Source: Hemibagrus wyckioides (Eukaryota > Chordata > Actinopteri > Siluriformes > Bagridae). From it: a stretch of 64,000 nucleotides of DNA. Positions within the stretch are counted from its first letter, which is position 1. Each line of letters starts with the position of its first letter. The notes beneath the pieces are model-generated. The model made no database searches. It worked only from the letters and a program-made list of their open reading frames with translations, and was not told where the DNA came from. The stretch spans positions 16,832,352-16,896,351 of the forward strand of contig NC_080720.1 in the NCBI RefSeq assembly GCF_019097595.1, read 5' to 3'. Positions 20,283 through 32,700 of the stretch are shown here, piece after piece. The position numbers were made by a program, and so were the translations under genes.

Positions 20283-20438
20283 AACTGGCCTGCACTGCAC
20301 ATGCCACCCCTGACTGCAGCATTCCTCCACCAGTTCCGCCTTTCGCCTCCTCCATTCTATCCTTAGATTTCCTTAGATTTCCTGTCAGCTCCAGCATAAT
20401 GACTTGTTTTGACGAGTCTGATGTCAGCACAATGTCTA

Positions 20439-21800
20439 CACTGTAAAAAAAATCTTGTAAAAAAACGGTCAAATCACTGGTAGCAGCGGCTGCCAAACAA
20501 AAAACGTAAAATTAAAGTAAAATACGTTCATTCAAATAAAATGCAAAAACAATCATTTTACATACATTTTTCTTAAATATTTTACAGCAAAACACTGTAA
20601 TTTTACGGATTTTTCCTTTACTATTATGAACCACTACTTTCAATAAAATGACAGCATTAAATATTTTACAGAAAAACACTGTAATTTTACAGATGTTTCC
20701 TTTATTATTATATGACACCAAACTGACGCCAAAAAATTATGTCAAAAAACAAGTCAAAAAAGCAAATCAAATTGACATCAACATATTGAGGTCTTATTTT
20801 GAACACCAAAATAATGACACAAAAGTAAGAAATATTTCATTTATCAGGCCCTTTTGGACACTTTCTTAGTCTGAAGAGATCCATTTTCTATACCAGCTTT
20901 ATTCCTAACTAGGGTCACAGGGGTCTGCTAGAGCCTATCCCACCCTGCAGGTCCATCACAGGGTCACACATATAGACAGACAACCAAACACTTATATCTA
21001 TGTGAGTATTCTAATTTAGAATTACCAACCAACCAAATATACATACATGTCAAACCAGGGATTCAAACCCAGGACCTTCTTGCTGTGCGGCAACTGTGCT
21101 AACCACTAAGCCACCATGCTGCCAGTGAGACCAAACCTTAAAAACTGAAATTAAAATGACCCCAAAATTAACATTACTCTTTTGACATTACAAAACCAGC
21201 TAAACAGCTGAATTATTGATGTCAATGTGATGTCAATATGACATCAATTTCACATCTAAAACATGACATTGATTTGATGTCAATTGAACATCAAACATTT
21301 TGGCCTACATATATTTTAAAAAAACTTTAAGTTTTAAAACTTTAAAAAAACATGCGTTGGTGTAATGACAAAAGTTAACTAAATTTCTTTTTAGAATTAC
21401 AGAGTTTGAATGTAGAAATACACATACAACACATACACATACAAATGGGTTTTACTGTAAAATGAAGGTGGGAAATGGTAAAATGTTATTATGGGCATAA
21501 ACATTTAATATAATAAGCTACCTGTTTAATTACAATTTATTATTGTAATTTTACGTAAATTGCTATGTAATTTAAGATAGAAAAAATACAGTTAAAATAA
21601 TACAGTATTTTTTGTAAAAAAAATGAGAATTACTGTAATTTTTCATTAATGGTATAATCCTTAAAATTGCAGTAAATTTGTTAATTTAAAGATAATATTG
21701 GTCATTTTACTGGTTTTTAAATATACTTTTAAAAAACGGGAAACTATTGTAAAAAAATTAGAGTTATTTTCTGTAAAATTAGGATTTTTTTTTACAGTGA
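20439..21800. mobile_element. TA-flanked DNA transposon, non-autonomous
   Basis: 1362 bp. The left end reads CACTGTAAAAAAAATC and the right end, in reverse complement, TCACTGTAAAAAAAAATCC. TA lies on both sides (20437-20438 and 21801-21802), consistent with a TA target duplication. Removing the element and one TA joins the flanking retroelement codons in frame (TSLRL then DIVLTSD), which fixes the insertion limits independently. Inside, ACACTGTAATTTTAC recurs near 20591 and 20676 and similar AT-rich CTGTAATTTT words recur near the right end. No transposase ORF was seen. The superfamily is undetermined. Confidence 0.8.
20876..21125 (-). repeat. SINE-like repeat inside the DNA element
   Basis: Starts near ATTTTCTATACCAGCTTTATTC and contains GGGTCACAGGGGTCTGCTAGAGCC. 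It ends in GGATTCAAACCCAGGACCTTCTTGCTGTG and CTAACCACTAAGCCACCATG, the reverse complement of a tRNA-like head (B-box-like GGTTTGAATCC). This is a very common teleost repeat in minus orientation, nested in the element at 20439-21800. Confidence 0.75.
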
Positions 21801-21802
21801 TA

Positions 21803-23900
21803 GCCTCAGAGAAGTTTCTGTGATGTTTTCCAGAAATCTAAGCTGTTTCCCCAGATCAACTCTCATCTGCCTGCCTTGTGCCAATCTCAAGAGGCCCGTC
21901 TGGGTTTTTGACTTGGTGTTTGGATATTCTCCTGCCTTCACAAAGGCCATGCTGGATCTTCCCTGTCGGAGACCTCTGGACTGCCCGATAGTGCTGTCGA
22001 CAGCTTCAGCAATTGCCTTTAGTACTTGGTCGTGGTGCCAGTGGTAGCGACCTTCAGCTAGTGCTCTCGGGTAGCTGCTAAGAATGTGCTCCAGTGTCCC
22101 TCTTCCCTGGCACAAAGGACATAATGGTATTTCAGCTTTGCCCCAACAGAAAAGGTTGGCAGGACATCATACAGTGACTGGATGAGGAACTTGATGTGAG
22201 ATGGTTCTGTCTTCCAAAGCTCCATCCACGTGATCTTGCACTCCATTGCTTGTTCCTATTTGGTCCACGCACCCTGTTGACGCAGCCTTACCATCATCAC
22301 CGCCTTTCTTTCCCCTTGGCCTTATAGTCAGCTGATGGAATGCTGCCCAGTCCTGCTCGGCCAACTGCCACAGATCCCACCAGCACTCTGTGGTGCAGTT
22401 GTGATTCCACCAGATCGGCTACTTCTGTTGCCCTCCACTTTCTTCCAGTCCTCACCTCAATGCCAGCCTGGGAGCTTTTGGATTGTTGGACCCTCTACAC
22501 TGCAGCACCTCTCTCACTAGGGTTACCATGAACTCTTTTCTCAGGCTGCTGAATGGGAGTGCAAGTTTATTTGTGCTGCCATAGACAGTGATACTGTTCA
22601 AAGATCTTGGTAATCCCAGCCACCTTTGAAGGTGACTATTAATCCGCCTCTCAAAGCCTTCAACAATGTACAGTGTGAAATCATATACCAGCAGTGGCCA
22701 CAGAATCCTAGGTAAAATACCATGCTGGTATATCCAGGCTTTGAACTTGCCTGGGAGTCCTGATTTATCAACTTCTATTAACCATCTGTCCAGCTCCTGG
22801 TTGGTGACTCTGACTGAGGTTGAGTTGTTCAGAGTGCAGTCAAACATTTTCCCAAGACTCTTCACTTGGCTTTTCTGTGATGGATGGAATACGGGTAACC
22901 CCAAGAGAGAAGTGGAACAGGTCCATCACCTTACCTCTCTTGAATACCAGAGACCTGGATTTCACTGGCTTAAAACACATCCGGGCCCATTTAATTCGTT
23001 TTCCCAAACCTTCCAGAATCCACCTGGTTCCTGGGACTGATGATGTTTTAACTGTCAAATCGTCCATAAAAGCTCTGATGGGGGGCTGTCTCACTCCAGA
23101 TTTGGTCACTGGCCCTTGGCACTCTCTTGGCTCTGCTGACTTGACCAGCATGTTCATGGCCAGGGAATAAAGGCTTACTGAAATGGTGCAACCAGTGATA
23201 ATACCCTTCTCCAGATGGTGCTATAATTTACCCAGAAGTGAACCTCAGATTGAAATTGTCATAATAATACATAATGAGGCTCTTTATGTTGCTAGGCACA
23301 TGGTATCAAACTAGAGTGGTATTCACCAGTGCATGGAGTATGGATCCATATGCATTGGCTAGGTCCAGCCATAGCACAGCCAGGTCCCCTTTCCCTTCAT
23401 GTGCCTCTCTAATCAGTTGTGTTACCACTTCGTTGTGCTCCAGGCATCCTGGGACCACTGGTATGCCCCCCCTCTGTACAGAGGAGTCGATGACCCTCAG
23501 GATCTTCCACAGTCTGAGCATGAGCTTGGGACACCTCTTTTACACCAGATATGGCACCCCATTGGTTCCTGGTGCTGAACTGTGTCTGGCGGCCTTGATG
23601 GTAGTCTGGATCTCCTTCCAATGTTCCTTTGTTTTGGCCTTAAATGCTGTTGTTGGACCCAGAGGCTTGATCAAGGCTTGGGATTCTCCTAGGGCTTCCC
23701 TTCGTGCTGCACCGCTGTAGGTGTTCTGGAGATAGTTGGAGATAGTTCCTCCTTTGAAACTGTGAGGTGGCCACTGTGCTTCTGTCCTAGCAACTGTCTT
23801 GTAACCCCAAAGGGGTTTGCTGGGAAGGCAGTTTGTTTCTGGGCTCTCTCCTTGTTCCGTCTAGTAGCATCTTCCTGAGTATTCCACTCAATTCTGCCAG
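21803..23900 (-). pseudogene. Reverse transcriptase (pol) pseudogene of the non-LTR element
   Basis: The reading changes frame at least twice: between the segment ending near 23306 and the one covering 23157-22840, and again near 22.9 kb. A stop follows SAPGTNGVPYLV near 23.56 kb. Between LWKILRVI and DSSVQRGGIP (about 23489) roughly 60 residues of the RT fingers are absent without loss of frame. The polymerase aspartates survive in text (DLANAY and FMDD) but the gene cannot make an enzyme. Its C-terminal codons continue on the far side of the 20439-21800 insertion. Confidence 0.85.
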
Positions 23901-24799
23901 CCCAATCTTCTTCTCCTTACCTGCCCCTTTAAACCTCCTTTTCAAAATCTCCCGACCTGGCTCCTACTCTGTCTTACCAGGATTACTTCCTGTGCGTTGC
24001 TCTGGCTGCACCCTCACCACACACCTCATCTTGGCCTGATGAATCTTCATTATAAATGATTTAGAGTACAAAGAGTAATGGTCAGGTTTTGCAGATGGCT
24101 CCTAAAATCAAAGGAGTAAGACCTTCATTCAAGAGCAAGACCTTCATATCATTCACCATTTTCTAGTATAATTCATCATTGTACAAATGAAAACATTCAG
24201 CATAGAAAGTAGTAAAGACAGAAGACATTGGGCTCAAAGTTCCATATTCCAGTGTAGCTATATGATACAGATTTTCATTGGGTCAAAACACAACTATCAG
24301 GTAGTCATATGGCATTATGGGTAAAATAGAACAGTGTTAAGCAGAGTGAAAATAGACCAAGATGCTGATAAAAGATGTTTGAACCAAAAAACTCAAACAA
24401 AAAAATAAATCTTGGATACCGTTTAAGTTCACATATTAATTATGTAAATTTAATAAGCAAATTATTTTGGGTAAATTGATCTTTAAAGAAGATTATGTAA
24501 GAAGGCTCATAATTTTAGCATGAATCACTAAGTGGTGATTTTTTTTAGCTGTCCTGTAAACATGCCTGATGTAAATTATATTTATACACACTACTACAAG
24601 TTGAAAGAGACTCCCTCTTTAAATATGCATTCAGTGTAGGGAAAAAATAATTAACTGAGTAGCTTAGTACTGTAATTAAACTAGCATGAGTTTGAATAAT
24701 GTTAAGGGTATGCGTGAATTATGAATGTGAATTATATATGAACATATGAATTATATATGGGAGAAATATATACAAATTATATATGGGGAAAAAGCCCAT

Positions 24800-24842
24800 T
24801 TAAGGGGGTGATGGTCAGGTGTCCACAAATGGTGGCCACATA
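24800..24842 (+). mobile_element. Tc1-derived MITE, terminal scrap
   Basis: GGGTGATGGTCAGGTGTCCAC followed by AAATGGTGGCCACATAGATGG matches the right terminal repeat of the MITE family (compare 33890-33930). The rest of the element is missing. Confidence 0.5.
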
Positions 24843-26965
24843 GATGGTAAGTAAGCTAGATGATAAAGGATTCAAAACAGTAGACAGCATCTGGTGGCAA
24901 ACATTATAACTGAAATTGATTTTACTCAATATATAAAAACCTAAGGACAAATTTATGATTTAACATCTACACAGCAAATTTCACATATCTAGAAAGCAGA
25001 CTAAATGCTGGCATCGACAAATGAAAAAAAACAAACAAACTCTCGTGGCAACCTACATCGTGAATTTGCTGACAGTCCCTATCCAATAAAAAAGTACAAC
25101 ATTCATCTTTTGCTTTTCTGAGGGAGCCACTGATGGACAAAGATGCTGAGCAAGAACATTTTGCTTATACGGGTCAGCCCAGACAAAACAAACATGATCT
25201 GGAAATGTTATGAGGCAGACACTACACAGTCCTGCTGCGTGCCACCCATGTGTGAAGAATATCAAGAAAGACAGACTGCTGAAGGCAGGGTGAGGTACAT
25301 TGAAGAAAAAACCTGCTGATTCTACACTAGTATACTTTCTAGAGATTGAATTGCCCTACTAAGAAATTGCACTGCATGCTTCCCTTCAACCTCTCAACAC
25401 TGCTCTTTAAGTAAAGGGTTATTAAAGATAAACACCCCGTATTTTCAAACACAATTGTCTTCTAAAGGAAAACACAACTTTCCTCACGTTCTCTCATGCC
25501 TTTCAAAGCAGGAGTGCTTCTTTGATTTCATTGTGTTCAAGGCTTAGAAATAAACTGCAACTGTTTACTTTTGTATGATTTATGTAGTATTTAACTGTAT
25601 GAACCACACCTAACCAGACTGTCTTTTGCTTTATCTAAGGAAGCTGGGAGATTCGTGCAGAATGAGAGAGGAGGAGACACATTCCCATTAGCTGCATAGT
25701 TTGTTTGGCCTCCTCATTGTAGAGGCAGTCCCATGCCAAAAGATCTAACATATTGTATATCTGTGTGGAGCACCTGCAAAAATAAACACTTAGCAGAGGA
25801 ACAGAGGAGTCTGGGATTTTGTTCATTTAGTGCTTCATTGTTATCAAAATAAAGCTTTAAAGTGAAGGGAAATACAGTCATGCTTATTTTGACGTGACCT
25901 TCCAAACATGCAACTATACGGTAGCTCTACATTTACTGTTTTTGACGTATTTCTATTCCTTTCTCTGTGACATTCAGCACGTCTCTGCTTTGCTTATTGT
26001 TTCCTTTGCATGAACATTTTGTACATTCCTCAGGTCATTATGCAATCCAGCACTAATCTCTTACATGTGATCTACAAACTGCCATGATGGCATGAAAGTG
26101 TCAAATAATTTTATTCATTATAAGGATGTTTTGTTTGACGCTATAACTATTTGTTATTTTGTCAATCACTTTTATAATTTTATTTCTGTTTTTGCAGTTT
26201 TAAAATCGTATTATTAGTAAATTGTTTGCATGAAAAAAGGAAAGCATAGTGAGGTATATTATTAATGAAAAAAATGAATGATTTATAAGTAGCAAGAAGT
26301 ATGGACAATTTTCACTAGTAACTCCATATACTGTATATGTTCAAGTAATAACATCTCATTAAACAAGGAAGTTGTGTGTTCTGCCTGGAGAGAATGAAAA
26401 ACGTGTGTGTGTGTGTGTGTGTGATTTTGGTGTTTTTGTTTGTGTGCTTAACTGGACACATAGTCCTGATAACAATGGCAAGCTTAATCAGTTTCACCTT
26501 GTGAGGACTAGCAAAATAACAAATTGGCAATTTCAGCCAAAAGGACATGGGTGAGAAGCCTTAAGATGCTAAACATAACATCAGCCTGCTGCAATTCCAG
26601 TCATATATGATGCAAATTTAACTTGAGGTGTTTCAGTAGAGTTAACATGCAATCTCAGACAAGTGATACAGGTGCAATCCTATTTACAGTCTGTTATTTA
26701 CTGTTGCATAGTTCACAATGTTTTTAATGCTGCTGAATTTTAAGCCGTGACTATTGTTTATCTATGTATATCTATGTACCATAGGACACCAAAAGAGCAA
26801 AATTGAGCCTGTACTAGGCTTCCTTCTCACCAGTAGTCATTTAATGAGGGAGCACTAGGCAATTAGTTAATGACCTGACTGGGAGCAAATATGGTAAATA
26901 TCAAAAAATCTAAAGAAAAAAATGTTACTGAATCATTGTTCACTGCTGAGTGGATAAGATAAAAA

Positions 26966-27033
26966 AGAGAAGAGAGAGAGAGAGAGTAAACTAGAGACAA
27001 AGAGAGAGAGAGAGTGAGAGAGAGAGAGAGAAA
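26966..27033. repeat. (GA)n microsatellite, two runs
   Basis: Two AGAGAG runs separated by AAACTAGAGACAAAG. Purine-rich low-complexity sequence in the spacer 3' of MCT copy B. Confidence 0.95.
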
Positions 27034-27844
27034 TACTTGTATTCTTTTCTGACCGAGTACACCAGTGTTCAGAACAGTCTGTTGCAGTTCAGTTGTAGAG
27101 TTTTTTCTGCAGATATATGACAGTGTTTAGTTTGTATTTCTGCTTGAGGTTTTTGAAACAGTCCAGATGGCCAGCCATTGAGTACCTAAATGCTGTCTAA
27201 AAAGCAAACAGGTTTGTGTCTAGTCTTACATTCTCAAATAAATGTTTCTTTAATGCAGTGCAATAGCATATATAGCTAAAGGTTTGGCTTAAAACAGCAT
27301 ACATTAAAGATTCTGGATGTAAAATTTGCAAAAATCTACAAAAAGGCAATTGGAAACTGCTTGTTGAAAAAATATCTAGTAATGTGGGTTGTGCTGCTTT
27401 TGCCTTGTAAAATAATCTCAGGGAAGGAAGCATCAAATCAACACATGCCGTTTTATAGAAGCATTACCAGAATAAAATGTTTGCATTTTGATGTGACTCA
27501 TAGTTAACACATTAAACAGCAAAATCTCTGAGCTACTCTGCTGCAATCCCACAGTCCTGAGAACAGTTGTGAATTAGTCTAATAACTGTGGCTAGCTATC
27601 TGAAATATATTATAGAGGAAAAATCATGCCTGGTCATTTTTTATGTGTATTTTTATTAAGTGATCTGTTATATTATTACATGGTCATAGAGACAGACAAG
27701 AACCGGTAATCAATCAGCTGTGTGAGAAGTTACACTAGAAGAGAAAAATGAGAAGGATTCAGGACTGACTGAGAATATTCTCGCTGAATAGTAATTTACT
27801 GTCTAATTCCACATGAATGATAGTCGGCTGGTTTACGATCGTTG

Positions 27845-28020
27845 TAAAATCACACCACTGTAAAATTACACCATTTTCTACCATAAAGTTTTGGTGAGCC
27901 TGTTCCCACTGTAGCCTCGGATTCCTGTTCTTGGTTAACAGGACAGTAACTTGATGTGATCTTCTGCTGTTGTAGCCCATCTGCTTCAAGGCTCAACATG
28001 TTCTGGGATGCTTTTCTGTT
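27845..28020 (-). pseudogene. Tc1-like transposase fragment
   Basis: The minus strand reads MGYNSRRSHQVTVLLTKNRN and then RLQWEQAHQNFMVEN. This corresponds to the segment of Tc1-type transposases that joins the DNA-binding region to the catalytic domain (usual wording GYSSRRPH ... RLQWAQAHQNWT.E.W). The catalytic DDE domain does not follow, so this is a fragment. Confidence 0.65.
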
Positions 28021-28259
28021 CACCACAGCTGTAAAAGTGGTTACAGTTTTGCAGTTTACACTCCAATTTTTACCATTTTTACTGACGTTTTTTAAAATGC
28101 AAGATTTTACACTCAGACAACTTTGAAAATCCCAGGAAAGCAATCATCTCTGAAATAACAAACAACCATGCTATCTGTGTTGGGAGGAAGTTTTTTTTTT
28201 TTTAACAACATACAAAATACAACAATACATAAAACAAACATGGTAAATAAGAGCTAGTT

Positions 28260-28445
28260 TTAAGTGTTTCAGGAAGAGGTAGGTCTTCATCCGTTGACGG
28301 CCAGTGACTGAACTGTTCGGACATCTAGGGGAAGTTCATTCCACCACCTCGGTGCCAGTACAGAGACGAGTCTAGATTTATCCCTACCTTGTACCTTGAG
28401 AGATGGTAGCTACGTTTATGTTTCCCTGGTATAGGCAGTGTGCAA
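28260..28445 (+). repeat. Dispersed teleost repeat, unclassified
   Basis: Contains GAGGTAGGTCTTCATCCG, GGGGAAGTTCATTCCACCACC and CCTTGAGAGATGGTAGC. I recall this wording as a frequent fish interspersed repeat. Class unknown; no coding content. Confidence 0.45.
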
Positions 28446-28497
28446 ATACATGAAGACACACATTAGTAAGCTCAGCTCAAGTAGGTTTGAAATGAAA

Positions 28498-28525
28498 AAG
28501 AAATGAAATGAAATGAAATGAAAAA
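28498..28525. repeat. (GAAAT)n microsatellite
   Basis: Five or so imperfect GAAAT units next to the dispersed repeat at 28260-28445. Confidence 0.85.
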
Positions 28526-29652
28526 GAGAGGATTCCACTTTAGAAAATGACTTCTGTACACCTGTTAGTAACGAATACTTCATTTTTTAATATAGTCCTC
28601 ATTCTCCAACAGTAGCGGATCGTTAAAAACAATATAATGGGAAAAAGCTGTTATTTTCACTGATCTAGGTTTGTATTTAGACCTAACTAGTGTCTGGTTG
28701 CTATTCTGTGTTGCTAGCAATAAATTCATTGTGCTGAGCTTTATGCTGACATTTGAGTTTCATTTTAAGATGTTTAATATGATTGCTTGTAGATATGCCA
28801 AGCAATTGGTGTTTGAGAGAATATTTTGTCCTCTAATGCATGGCATAAAGTGTACAAGTAAGTGGTATAGCAGCTGAAAATGCTGCTGAGATGAGTAGCT
28901 TATATACAGTAGATGAGTTTAAACATTTGCATATCTTGCAGATGAAGAAGGAAAAGATTTTGAAGCCTTACTTATGTCTAAGGCACCTTTATTTTGGATT
29001 GTCTCTTGTTGCAGAATACCATATCTTATTCGAAACTTCTGGAGTTCTATTTTTTGTAGACTTTAAAATAGAGATACATTTTTCTATTTTCCATTCAGAG
29101 ATCATGACAGATGCAACAATTTTCACATTTGCAAGCATTTGTGTTGTTTAATCAGTCATCATTGTAATAGCCATGCAACATCATGATGCAACATTCCAAA
29201 TAATTAATGATAAAGTCTTTAATAAAACTGAAAAAACAAAACATCCCATTTAATAATCCAAACTGATTCAGGATACACATTTAAATCATTTTACCACATC
29301 TGAATGCATGCATGTCTTACATTATACTAAATTAAAACCTTTATGAAATTGATGAAAATTAAGGAAATATGAAGAACATTTAGTGGGAAATTAACAGGTC
29401 ATTTTCATACTTTAGTGGAAAAATCAATTGTTTTGCCCCTCAGACCTTTTCCTGATTGAAAGAATTTCTTCCTGTTTGAAACAGCAGTTATTACATGGAA
29501 GAGAAAGGGGGTGGTGCAAGCTGGAAAGCTTGCCCCCTGCTTTTTTTTTGATTTTTGATTTTTTCTACCTCTTTTTTTGTTTTCAGAAAATATCTCACTG
29601 ATTTTTCATGCCACATTTATAATGTTAAATATATAATCAGTAAGTAAATTAG

Positions 29653-29658
29653 TTTATT
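29653..29658 (-). terminator. Possible polyadenylation signal for MCT copy B
   Basis: AATAAA on the minus strand, 124 bp past the stop codon of copy B. Motif evidence only. Confidence 0.35.
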
Positions 29659-29781
29659 TTAAATTACAAATTGCATACACTTTCAGTAAATTCATTTGAA
29701 TTAAGTTTGTGCTAGACATACCTATAGATCTATACCTAGACCTGCTTTAGATATACAGAATCTTCTACAGTTTCAGTGTCA

Positions 29782-32700
29782 TTAGGTGCTTGCTTTGTTT
29801 GCAATGTCTATGGTGGATTCTTCCTCTTTTCCTTTTAGCTGTGATATTCTAGCTTCCTCCTTTGCTTCCTTATCCAGCAGCCTGTAGTTAATGCCCATGC
29901 CAATGAAGAGGAATGTGCTTGCGATCAACAGGAGTATTCCACAGCATATGTAAGTGTATTTGTAGTCATGGTAGATGTCATTAAATTTTCCTGTCAATGC
30001 ATATATATATTCCATTTGTACATGCTTTATTCAATATAATGATATAATTAGAAAGGTAAAAGTGTAAAACATACATTAATTAGGAAAAAATCTACAGATG
30101 TATGCCTTTCATGTTTACCATTATACTGTTTACCATTACACATGTAACATAAAACAAATCTGTATTTCTGACTTACCTAATATGGGTGGGGCAAGTAACA
30201 CTGGCACACTCTCAAAGATGGTTACTATGCCCACAGCACTGGAGAAGCGCTGGGCTCCCACTAAATCCATCAGGGTCTCAAACAGCACAGAGCTCAGCCA
30301 CCCAAACCCAAACCCAAAGAAAGCTGAATAGATCACAAACCCTATATAATCCAGTGCAAATGGGGCAAGCAAGTGACATACACCATTAAAGAGAATGGAA
30401 GCTGCAAAGAAATACTGTATCCTGGGTCGCACCCATTTGGTGTTGGCCACCGTTCCCATGGATGGCCGCACCACCATGTCCACAATGGCCAGCACTGAAA
30501 GCAGTGATGCAGCCTTCTCATTTGAAATATTCCTAGTCTTGGCATAATTACTGAGGAATACCAGGGGAGTGAAAATACCACAGAACAGCACAGTATTGCC
30601 TATGAGGTAGAGGATGAATCCACGGTGTTTGAAGAGAGACAGATCAATGTAACTGTTGATAATCTGCATTACTGTCTTCTTCTCTCCATCAGCACTAGCC
30701 TCCTTCACAGCAGGTTTGGATTTTGGCCCAATAGGCCTCATGAGAGATCCAGCTATGCAACAGTTGAGCAGAAGCCCACCCAGGATTAAGAAGCTACCTC
30801 TCCAGCCAAACTGGTCATATAACCAACTGTTCAGAGGAGCTAAAGTTGACAGAAGTACTGGAGTACCAGCCATGGCAATGCCATTAGCAAATGGCCTTCT
30901 TTTGTAAAAATATTTGCTAATCATTATAAGGGCTGGATTGAGATTGAACGCAAGTCCCAGACCTGTTAAGACATCATAACCAGAGAAGATGAAAATGTTG
31001 CCCCTTTTATAATATGATAGCTACTAACATACAGTATCATTTTAGATTTATTGCTCCATTGGGTAAAACAGGTTTCATTTAACTCACCTCCTATAACACC
31101 TACAAAGAGATACAAAGCCTCCACTGTGTTGCAGAAAGACGCAGCAATGAGTCCAGTTCCCGAGAGCAAACCCCCTAGTATTATTATTGGACGACTGCCA
31201 TACTTATTCACCAGGATACTGCTAATTGGACCTGTGGATAATAAGATAGGGAAGCATAGTAATTAAAGGTATACAATAAGATAAGGAAAGACAATCCTTA
31301 AAGGCAAAACTGTTCTGGTTTCTCAAAGAATAGAATGGCTTCCCTTTTGTTTCTTCCATGTGTCATCTCAGGGTATTTTTGTCACTGTTGCCTCTGGCAT
31401 GTCTATGGTTAAAAGCACTATGAAAAATAAAATTGAATTCAGTTGAACTAGTTGGCCCATTAAGTCTTCAGTAGGAGGCCATTTTTTCACTTGCTTTGAT
31501 GACTTAATAAAAACATGAACTACTCACTCTGAGCAGGCTGACATAAAGCCTCAAACCAATTGGCTAGAGCCGCAATTTTGAGGACACTTCAGCATCCAGG
31601 CATCTGGAAGCTATAGGTTGTGAACCAGATGCACTCTTTTCAGATAGTATGCTTGATCAAGAGGTTGTTTAAATAAAAATGAATCATATCCTACAAAATA
31701 CTGTGGATTAAGCAAACTCTTTGTAATGCTTCACTGTTTTCTTATTGAACATGATCACTGAGCTGGTATCATAAAATTTGAGAATTTAATATAAGGTCAT
31801 GCAACATAGATTATGGTTTTATGAAAGGCCATGTTAGTTTAGAACTGGGCTCATGTAGTAGACAAAAAATGTACAACAGAATCATCATTGTTTGACTGAT
31901 TGGTAGTACGGACATGAAGTGCATATGGCATTGCAGTTTCAAGCTGTTGAAGCTTTTATAGCTAGAACTGATTCAAATCCAGGTAGTGTTTAGAGTATTT
32001 CTTTATGTGTATCTTATGGTCTTTCATTTTTCAACATATTAGATATTTACTGTTCCTTTTGTAGTTAATACAAAGATGCATTGAAAAGCGAGAAGCCAAG
32101 AGGAAAATAAAAGGAACTGAGAGGTAGCTAAAGGCAATGCTTCTTTCACAATCTGGATTAAAAAGAGATAAAACTACTGCAGATCCGTACTCTTCAGTAC
32201 TTTTCACTTGTAGGCTAGTGTATTGCCTGCCAAAGTTTCTCACTGTTTTCCAGCAACATATTTTCAAGGCGCAAATCAACATATTAACTTTGTTTGCACC
32301 CTGAATAGGATAAAATAAAATGGAGTAATGTAAAATAATGGTGCCTGATGCATTTTATAGTGTCCTCATGGATAGAAAGACTATTCTACTATCTGCATGA
32401 CTGCTTTTTTGTGTTTTTTAACCATTAACTGATAAGGTTTGCACTCAAACTCCTCTGTATTTTCACTGTGAATTAAAGTATTTTCCTCCTGTTTTCAATG
32501 CACATCAGAATATTATTATGTTTGGATATGGACACTACCATTGACAAATGTCTTGTTTTTCTTATATGTTTACTCTGTGAAAGTGTATCATGCATTTTCA
32601 TGCTCATTTTAATATTATATGATGGTTCAGATATGTTGCTGTGCAATGGTGAGGTATGTTGTGTGGTGGAGAGAGACTGAAAGAGAATGTTTCACCTCCT

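Larger units (their letters stand above)
20090..23990 (-). mobile_element. Decayed non-LTR retrotransposon (R2/R4-like), interrupted
   Basis: The minus strand from about 23.99 kb down to about 20.1 kb carries, in order, reverse transcriptase and C-terminal zinc-finger segments of an R2/R4-type non-LTR element of the kind widespread in fish. Order: NPFG..RQLLGQK near 23.8 kb, SSAPGTNGVPY near 23.58 kb, catalytic WLDLANAYGS near 23.36 kb, FMDD at 23070-23059, DKSGLPGKFKAWIYQHGILP near 22.75 kb, CPLCQGRGTLEHIL near 22.1 kb and, beyond an insertion, SDSSKQVIMLELTG near 20.4 kb. True 5' and 3' ends were not located. Clade assignment is from memory of the family and tentative. Confidence 0.85.
24040..27840. 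other. Spacer with simple repeats, no gene seen
   Basis: Between the retroelement and the Tc1 fragment only short chance ORFs occur. The stretch holds (GT)n at 26402-26424, GA-rich runs at 26966-27033 and AT-rich sequence. No splice-bordered protein segment was recognised. Confidence 0.55.

Noticed and set aside
22666..23040. Plus-strand ORFs across the retroelement
   Set aside because: The minus strand carries recognisable reverse transcriptase motifs in the same interval, so the plus-strand ORFs are shadows.
30136..30924. Single 262-residue ORF taken as a complete gene
   Set aside because: It is exon 3 of MCT copy B; its apparent tail past 30177 is intron, and its first Met is internal.
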